Shown: one piece after another, positions 57,133 through 64,000 of the stretch
How positions within the stretch are numbered: position 1 is the first letter of the stretch
Layout of the letters: every line of letters starts with the position of its first letter
NCBI GenBank assembly: GCA_933228675.1
Contig: OW121741.1
Location: 112,214,361-112,278,360 of the forward strand
Direction of reading: 5' to 3'
From: Stomorhina lunata
Lineage: Eukaryota; Arthropoda; Insecta; Diptera; Rhiniidae
Length of the DNA stretch: 64,000 nt
Translations under genes and position numbers: made by a program
The notes under the pieces: model-generated
Seen by the model: the letters and a program-made list of their open reading frames with translations, nothing else
What the model was told of the DNA's origin: nothing
The model's database searches: none

Positions 57133-59424
57133 TTTAAATTTTTAAAAAACATTGTTTCCTATTTAAAAATTTAAATAAAACCCTATTGTATAGAAAAAAT
57201 GTTTTATTGCTTCACGAATTTCATTTCATATAAAGACAAATAAGAAAGCCTTGAAGCTTATATTAACATTACACATATAAAAATCTCCTACCAATTACAA
57301 AAGTTGACTTAATAAACTTAAGCCACATTTTTAACAGCTAACAGTTGTTGCCATCTAAACAAAACAAATGAACCGGATAAAGGAACCGAATACAAAGTGC
57401 AAAAAAAAAGGAAATTCTCGTTGTATTATAACTACTTATCACGTCGTTCCTTGGCAACAAAATAAAGGCGTTCCTTTTCATTTTTGCAAGAGAATTTATT
57501 TTCCCACATATGAATATGACACAGACTTTCTGTTGTTGTCATTTTCGCAGTTAAATTGTTGTGAGCTTGAAGTGGAGCACACATGATTTGTAAGTCCTTT
57601 TCTTTTGGTAGATCACCTCAGAAACGCAAACAAACAAATAAAAAGGACATAATTAAGTGGCATTAAAATAAAAATGTCCTGAGAGATTTGTAAGTATGGT
57701 TTTATATTCTTCTGGCTGTTGTCAAATGTTAAGTAATCGCCCTTGTAGTGTTGATTTGTTTGTATGTGTTAGAGTATCCTTGTTGGCATAAGTAATTTAA
57801 TAAGAAAAACAATACACTAGAAAATTGGCTCATGTATAATATATGTTCTTAAATAGGCACATATCATTAGTGCAGGTTATTTGGAGAACGATTTTAAGGT
57901 ACAGTATTGAAATATTTTTACTATCGACCCATCCTTTACTGTAAAATTCTCTTTAATTCCAAATGATTCTACAGATAAACTTCTGAAGATATATACGGTT
58001 AAAGAGTTAGAGTCGAAGAGAGTTTTAAGTTCCTAGAGCTCTACAGTATTCAATAGATTGAAATAACTGTCCTATACAGGGCGACAAAATGGCTACGATG
58101 TAACAGAGAGTATACATTTTCTTATTGATAGTCAATACCTATCTAATATGTTTACTACATCTGTTTCACTCGTAAATGCCGGGCATCTCTTAATTAGTCT
58201 ATAAATTGCAAATTAAGCAGTTTTATGCAGGTTCGAATGATCTTAGGGCTTCATATCTAGTCTACTAGTTTCTGGATGATGCACTTCACTCTAAAGGTAA
58301 ACAGATGATTTCTGTTTATTGCCATATAAGTTTGAAGGCGAGAATTTGAGAAATTAAATCTAAAACTTGTGGTATCAAAATAAACAAATCAGAACCAAGG
58401 CTATTTAAATCAACTCCAAAGAGGACTTTGAGTATCGTACCAATAAAGCCCTATTAGCCAGAGGCCATTTAATTATATTATTTAACTCATTGCTCATATG
58501 GGGAAGAACCAAACTCAATATTTTCAATACCCAGTGGTAAATGAAGTACAGCGAAACAAAACACTTTATTATCTATGACTTTAACATGATATCTTAACAA
58601 ACCATTTAAGTACTTAGAGTATAATTTTTGTGTAAACTAAGTTATCGTTCGCAACTTGCATTATATAAGCGGAAAGTCATCTAGCGAATAATGAAGTTCT
58701 TAAATAAAATATAGTGATGGTTATCTTGACATTTAAAGCAAGTGTTTAAGTAATGAATTTGTTAATCACCTCTAATCTAAAGAATCATGTGCAACTACCA
58801 CTACTCCTATTACGATGTTAGCGGGTGAGTCATTCAGCGACAATAAAACGAATTTCGTAGACTAAACCCAATCAGGATTTGCATTGTATTTTAAATGAGA
58901 AATTGAGTCCCTGGATTTTAGCAATGTTTAATCTGTGCACCAATGCAATTTTAATGGCTCTGAATGACTTTGTCACTCATATCATAGATCAGCGATTACG
59001 TCATGGGCATTTTTACCACTGGGTAGCTGTGTAATCATGTGCTATTTGTGGGTACATGTGGCCAAATTTTGGATTTATGGTAAACCTGTATTTTTACATG
59101 GTAACTTCATATCAGAAAGTAACAAAATCGGGTTAACTTTTTTATATATATAAACATCATAAATTTGTGGTATGCATTTAGAGTCTGGTATGCATTTTGA
59201 GTCTAAATTTTAGACTCAAAAGTTCAATTTCTGAGCAGATATGTGTGTATTCCGTGTCATAATGGAGAATAATCCATCTTTGTCTGTTGGTTGTTTTTAT
59301 TTTCCCGAAAACTACAGAGAAAAATATGGCTGCATAAAATAAAAAATGGACCATTATAAGTTAAATTAATGCAACGATTAAAGCATGTCTGATTTTTTGA
59401 AGGCAGGATTATATTTCCTTCAAT
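57133..59424. other. Region without recognisable genes
   Basis: No supported gene. A 72-codon plus-strand frame at 57368-57586 has no motif. Around 58360-58530 short plus-strand phrases (GIKINKSE, LIWGRTKLNIF) vaguely resemble a jockey-type LINE ORF2 but are too eroded to call. A perfect 12-bp hairpin lies at 59195-59221. Confidence 0.45.
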
Positions 59425-59633
59425 ATTATTTATTATTTATTAATAGATGTATATAACATTAGTTTTTATAATTTTAAATATGAAATGTTTACAGAATTCA
59501 AATATTAATGTTATTAATCTATATATGGCATAACATAATAGTTGTGAGCCAGATTGACTTAAAATTATTTTATTTGTACATTGGTATATATCACAAATTA
59601 GAACAGGTATAAGTTATTTCAACATATGAAAGG

Positions 59634-60758
59634 CTAAACATCATACTCATTTATAATTAACTTACGATATTTTGAAGCCAATTCAATATATTTATAAAGA
59701 GAATAAAAGTTATTTCCATTGAGTATATTAATTACTTCATTTTCATTAAGATTCGTTTTATTAAAGAATTTTCTTCTAATTTCATTATAAATTGGGCAAA
59801 CACCCAAGAAATGGAAAGTGTTTTCAACTAGGTTCAAATTACATATTGTGCACAATGTTGTTGTGTTACTGCTAAAGGATTTGCCGTTTAAGTCAAGTAG
59901 TCCACCTCTCGCTTTTATAATCAAGCAGGTAACACGAGAAGAAAAGTTCATAGCAAGTACTGGAGTAACATTGTAATTAAGTTGCGAATACATATCGTGA
60001 TGTTGAGAACACATAGCTTTCAGAATGTTGTCCTCACGTTCTTTTGCTTTTACTAAATCTATCACATTTTTCCATTGTGTGCAAAGAAGACTGTTGTTGG
60101 GGAGCGTTAGATGTAAATTTTGGCACAAGTTTGACCATTCCTTTGCCCAGGAAATATTTTGAGATATAACTGCCTCAGCTAGAATGCGTGGCAATCTGCT
60201 ATTGCTCATATTAAGGACTTTATTTAAATAGCAAAGATGAAGTTTTAATGTAGAAGTATATAGAGAATCAAACCCGGTTTCCAAATATAACATATAGTTT
60301 GGTGTTGTTGTGGGGAGGTAAAGCATCTTTTTGATGAAGTATCGAAACAATTTTTCAACCAAATCGTATTTCATATAACCCCAAATTTGTGCCCCATAAA
60401 ACATTATTGAACGGGCAGCAGCATAGAAAATTTTAAGTTTGTTTTTCTTTGAAATGCGCGGGTTATTGATATATTTTGACCATGTTGTGTTTATAGCTAG
60501 TTTTGATGTAGTTAGTTTGTTTTTTAAAAATACATTGCATGAAAGATTGTATGTGATATCAAATCCCAAATATTTATAGCTGTTTACTATTTCAATATCA
60601 TCATCGCCAAAATGCCACGCTAAACGACTGGATATTCTAGATCCAGAACGCATTATCATAACTTTAGATTTACTAAGGTTAACTTTTAGTTTCCAAGTTT
60701 TACAGTACTTGTACAAAGCATCAATCATTTTTTGAAGTTCAGTCGGAGAATCAGACAA
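59634..60758 (-). pseudogene. LINE ORF2, RT C-terminal part and tail
   Basis: In the full frame the segment starts with LLYADDIVILSDSPTELQKM at about 60785-60728, giving the YADD catalytic box of reverse transcriptase. It continues with LKVNLSKSKVMIM and YKYLGFDITYN (RT thumb-side motifs) and a long connection region. Near the C-terminus CTICNLNLVENTFHFLGVC gives a CX2C...HX4C zinc-knuckle-like motif, as in many insect LINEs. It ends at a TGA/TAA before the 3' UTR. It is out of frame with the preceding segment. Confidence 0.85.
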
Positions 60759-61074
60759 TATAACTATATCGTCGGCATAAAGTAAGATTTTGACAGGTGG
60801 TATTAGTATACGAGTTTTGCAATATCCTAATCATTTTTGATGACAGTCCAATGCAAGAGAGCTTATAAAATAGGCTGTTCCTTGGGATCGTGTCGAAGGC
60901 GCAAGAAAAATCAACAAAAAAGGCATATGTATTTTTCCCATTCTGTTTGTTCAAATTAACGATGTTTACAAAGTTGAATATGTTATCTGTTGTTGAGTAG
61001 CCTTTTCTGAAGCCAGCTTGATATTCGTTCAGTATTTGATTTTGATCTATCCATTCTGTAATTCTATTCAGCAA
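60751..61074 (-). pseudogene. LINE ORF2, RT fingers/palm part
   Basis: Contains YQAGFRKGYSTTDNIFNFVN and FFVDFSCAFDTIPRNSLFYK, the latter holding the first catalytic Asp of RT. It breaks off after RILQNSYTNTT. The expected block with GXXQGXXLSPLLF is absent, and YADD follows only about 15 codons later in another frame. I infer a deletion of very roughly 60 codons with a frame change. The 28 or so residues upstream of the first Met (to about 61135) are also in frame and conserved (NYRGLSLIDTSCKIFNSILL). Confidence 0.85.
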
Positions 61075-61106
61075 AATTGAATTAAATATTTTACAGCTCG
61101 TATCAA

Positions 61107-62708
61107 TCAGTGATAATCCACGATAGTTGGCAGAACGTTTGGGTCGCCTTTTTTATATAGAGGTATAAGTAGGGATTCACGAAAGCAAGTGGGAATAGTC
61201 TCATGTAAGAATATCTTATTATAAACTGACAAAAGCTCTTTTATATAACATTCTGGTGCATATTTATAAAATTCATATGAAATACCATCCTGCCCAGGTG
61301 ATTTGTTAAGTTTTAAACTTTTCATAACATTCAGAATTTCAAACAATTCTATAGGAGAATCCAATATAGGATCGATTATGTAAGGCATGGACCACTGCAC
61401 TTGATGACCATCGTCGGAATCAAGTAGCAGAGAGCTAAAATGGTCAAGAAAGTCTTCAGATTTTAGATTTCCTTTGATATTGTGTTTAACACTTTTCATC
61501 TCATTGGATAACTTCCACCAGTCCCTGCTGCAATTTATTTTGTTAAGTTGCTGTATATTTTTGTTATACAGCTCTAGTTTTTTACTGATACATAACTTTA
61601 CATACTTTGCTCTGGAGGCTAAATACCGAGATTTGTTAATACTGGTATGGTTTTTTCTACATTTATTCAACGATTTCAACATCTTTTTACGATGTCGCTG
61701 ACACTTCCAGTCAAACCATTTTTGTTTTGGTTCAAAGGAGCGCTTGTTTTGAGGCTTTATGGCAGATTGTTTTATTTTAGAAATGGTGTTGGTTAATAAT
61801 GCATCTATGGGAAGGTTTGTTTGCAGATCAATTTGTGACGAAATTAAGGATAAGTTTTCAACGTATTTAGATTTATATCTATCATTCCAGCGCAACTTAA
61901 TTAGATTTGTCTTTTCCTTATGGTTGCCATTGTTATCACGGGATTTAATGTTTAAACATAAAGGCATGTGGTCTGAGTACGGTTTGGATGCAATTGTAAG
62001 CTGGTCCACATATTTGAGGAAATCCAGAGAGCATATAGCATAATCAATCACAGAAGATCCCATAGCACCACAGAAACTAAGTTCCCCCTCCATGTCATTT
62101 TCGGTTCTACCATTTAACACTATACCTCCATTATTATCAATAAATTCTAAAAGCTTTCTACCTTGCGTGTTTAAAGTTTTATCCTTAGAACATCTGAACT
62201 CTCGAATATGTGGTAAATTAGAAATGAAATTTTGATCCAATAATTGCTCATCCGCGATCCTTGCATTTAAATCACCTACGATACAAAAGTTATTAGCGCT
62301 TAAATTTTGCATAAACTCCTCAAACTTTTCCAGATCAGCATTCCAGTTGGTACAATTCAAATATCTCGGTATAAAATAAAAGAGAGTTTCTTCAAACTTT
62401 GCCGTTAATACTATGTTTTCATTTATGTTAAGAAATTTGAATGAATAAGTTTTTAGTAGATCTTTTCTAAAACCAAATAAACAGCCACCACTTGCACGTC
62501 CAGCTCTATGCACTTTCTTGGCCGGAATCCAATAAAGAATATAGTTTTGAAAATAAATATAAAAACGATGTTGATCATCTGACAAAACGTGAGTCTCAAA
62601 AAGAAAGAATAAATCAAACTGATTTACGTAGGATACAAAGTTACCAAAATTTATAGATTTAGCCAAATTCGCAACGTTGTAGGACAATAATTTGCAGATT
62701 TTAAATAG
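61107..62708 (-). pseudogene. LINE ORF2, endonuclease and start of RT
   Basis: An AP-like endonuclease domain with its motifs in order: LSYNVANL (catalytic Asn), FLFETHV (Glu), VGDLNARI (GDXN), SSVIDYAI (Asp) and YSDHMPL (SDH). After a basic linker the RT begins with SLKLNKSPGQDGISYEFYK and LLIPLYKKGDPN, then shifts frame near 61130 and stops. There is no ATG at the beginning: the conserved KICKLLSYNVANL reads directly back to the ORF1 stop TAG (62709-62711) in the same frame. The endonuclease nicks target DNA to prime reverse transcription. All five endonuclease motifs are intact even though the RT is broken. Confidence 0.88.
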
Positions 62709-63509
62709 CTATTGTGTTGACAAGATTGAAGAACGTTCAGCACTGCGCTGTTGATCATCTCCAGCAGAAATTTCTAAATGGTAGTTACATTCAGCAAGTA
62801 AGTTACGCAAAAATTCAGCATTATTATTCGATAATGCCATTATTTTTCCATTCACAAAAGTATATTTGTTATTATCTATAAATATGCAGAATTCTCCAAG
62901 CCTTACTTTAATATTCTTTTTATATTTTAGAATTGCTTTGCTTAAACTTCGCAAATTGTAACGAATGAACTGCTCCTCTTCAGTGTAGTCTTTATTTATA
63001 AAAACTTTATGCCCTTTTAATTTCTTCTTAGCGGCAGATACGTTACATGCTTGTAAATTCGACTCCAGAGTGAAACAAAAAGATTTTCCACCAGCAATCA
63101 TACGGGTGGACATAACGTTGGCGTTTACATTTAGAACATCAGCACAAATATTTTCAATTTCTTGTTTGGCTGCTGTATTACTTTTACTATTAAGTCCAGA
63201 AACTATAATGTTTGCCGAACGAGATCGACGATCGATATATTCAAGCCTAGAATTTAATTTTTTTATATCATTTTTCAGTTTTAGATTTTCTTGCCTTAAC
63301 TCATCGATTTCGGTCCTAAGCTCATTTAAATCTGACTTTCTGGTAACATCTTTCAACTTTTCATCTAGCAAGTTGCACAATTTATCCCATGAAAAAGTAT
63401 CTTGAGAATGACCACGGTTTGCAGATTCCATATTTTTCATAAATTTTTTACAATCACTTCTTTCAGTGTATTCTGGAGATGTAGTGTTAATTGTTCTTTT
63501 ATTGTTCAT
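62709..63509 (-). CDS. LINE ORF1 protein
   Basis: The 266-codon frame is complete from ATG (63507-63509) to TAG (62709-62711). Residues about 45-95 form a heptad-rich coiled coil (LRTEIDELRQENLKLKNDIK and onwards). From residue 99 an RRM-like segment starts with ANIIVSGLNSKS. The C-terminal half (about 175-225) with FIRYNLRSLSKAILKYKKN resembles the C-terminal domain of L1-type ORF1p. This layout marks an RNA-binding, trimer-forming chaperone that packages LINE RNA. No gag-type zinc knuckles are seen. The plus-strand frames opposite it are shadows. Confidence 0.82.
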   Translation of the reverse strand: MNNKRTINTTSPEYTERSDCKKFMKNMESANRGHSQDTFSWDKLCNLLDEKLKDVTRKSDLNELRTEIDELRQENLKLKNDIKKLNSRLEYIDRRSRSANIIVSGLNSKSNTAAKQEIENICADVLNVNANVMSTRMIAGGKSFCFTLESNLQACNVSAAKKKLKGHKVFINKDYTEEEQFIRYNLRSLSKAILKYKKNIKVRLGEFCIFIDNNKYTFVNGKIMALSNNNAEFLRNLLAECNYHLEISAGDDQQRSAERSSILSTQ

Positions 63510-64000
63510 TTAGTAAAGCATACCTTAGGGCTTACGGAGAAATACTATGAATTAAAACTGAACTTGGCAGCACTTTTTGTATAAAAGAGCTGTATATTCG
63601 TAAAACAATAACAATGTGCACAACAAAATATAATTAATAAAATAAGCAATAAGACTCCAACCTTTTCTTTTTTTATAAACTAGTATTAAAAGGGAATTAA
63701 AAACTGTTCATTGCACATCAGTATCCAACCAGTTCATCAGTATTCGCATATATTACCACATCAGATAAGATTCACCCGAAGCAAAACAGCAAACAACAAT
63801 AGAAGGAGCAGCGCCACACAGTAGATTTTTGGGTTTTAATATTTAAACCAACAATATAACAATATATTCACAATCAGCAGCAGAAGACACGAGATTTACG
63901 GCTTATGATGTTGAAAATAAAGCACAATAATTATGTTTATACAATTATTTTAATAAATTTTAAACGGAGCGCAGAATGTTTTGCTTTTTGACAGCTCAAG
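63510..64000. other. Probable LINE 5' UTR and flanking DNA
   Basis: No supported gene. Part of this should be the LINE 5' UTR with an internal promoter, but I could not define its 5' end, and the window stops here. A 60-codon plus-strand frame at 63402-63584 overlaps ORF1 and is a shadow. Confidence 0.4.

Larger units (their letters stand above)
59425..63509 (-). mobile_element. Damaged non-LTR retrotransposon (LINE)
   Basis: Minus-strand element with ORF1 (62709-63509), then an endonuclease/reverse-transcriptase ORF2 split into three frames (62708-59634), a 3' UTR and an AT-rich AATAAATAATAAATAAT tail (about 59425-59450). The endonuclease-before-RT order and a CCHC-like motif at the ORF2 end fit the jockey/CR1/L2-type group; I cannot fix the clade by eye. 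The 5' UTR probably extends beyond 63509, but no 5' end or target duplication was found. ORF2 carries a frameshift near 61130 and a deletion around the RT active site, so this copy is dead. Confidence 0.88.

Noticed and set aside
57368..57586. A 72-codon plus-strand frame with several Cys
   Set aside because: No signal peptide, no Cys spacing I recognise and no homology I can recall.
58360..58530. Phrases GIKINKSE and LIWGRTKLNIF on the plus strand, suggestive of a jockey-type LINE ORF2
   Set aside because: Short, in different frames and without RT core motifs. A profile search (tblastn with jockey ORF2) would decide.
61474..63405. Plus-strand frames opposite LINE ORF1 and ORF2
   Set aside because: Shadows of the minus-strand coding sequences with recognised domains.

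Overview
The window is AT-rich, repeat-dominated nuclear DNA of an animal, most likely a dipteran and perhaps a calyptrate fly. This rests on the INE-1/DINE-1-like elements, the Transib and hAT DNA transposons, a LINE and insect-style tandem repeats. No bacterial gene organisation is present. By eye, over 40% of the window is tandem repeat: about 18 kb of a dispersed 31-bp minisatellite, 4.8 kb of an almost invariant 11-bp satellite and 4.1 kb of an 87-bp satellite that holds a 200-N gap.

Layout: 31-bp minisatellite block (1-830); 11-bp satellite (2083-6917) next to a tRNA-like sequence (6941-7024); two oppositely oriented minisatellite blocks (8046-10590 and 11396-13445); a decayed hAT transposon with 8-bp target duplications (13985-15105); 3.5 kb without genes; a minisatellite block and a 30-bp relative (18656-19741); two tandem INE-1-like elements (21501-23017); another inverted pair of minisatellite blocks (23985-25585 and 26931-29695); a cluster of small mobile elements (30694-34822: candidate MITE, SINE, and INE-1-like elements with one nested inside another); a 3.6-kb minisatellite block with a 0.79-kb internal duplication (35936-39525); the 87-bp satellite (40806-44941); a third inverted pair of minisatellite blocks (45746-47485 and 48931-51245); a 5.5-kb Transib transposon (51574-57105) inserted in a tiny secreted-peptide gene that starts at 51440; 2.3 kb without recognisable genes; and a damaged minus-strand LINE (about 59425-63509 or beyond).

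The only plausible host gene is the 51440 peptide gene. Its last complete codons carry the Transib insertion. The Transib copy is the most interesting object: a RAG1-related transposase with its DDE acids still visible, one homopolymer frameshift, a perfect CGCCG target duplication, a right terminus that begins with CACAGTG (the V(D)J recombination heptamer), and terminal inverted repeats of about 1.4 kb where this superfamily normally has short ones. The other coding sequences belong to mobile elements (hAT fragments, LINE ORF1 and ORF2) and all are disrupted. No rRNA gene, CRISPR array or well-supported functional tRNA was seen.
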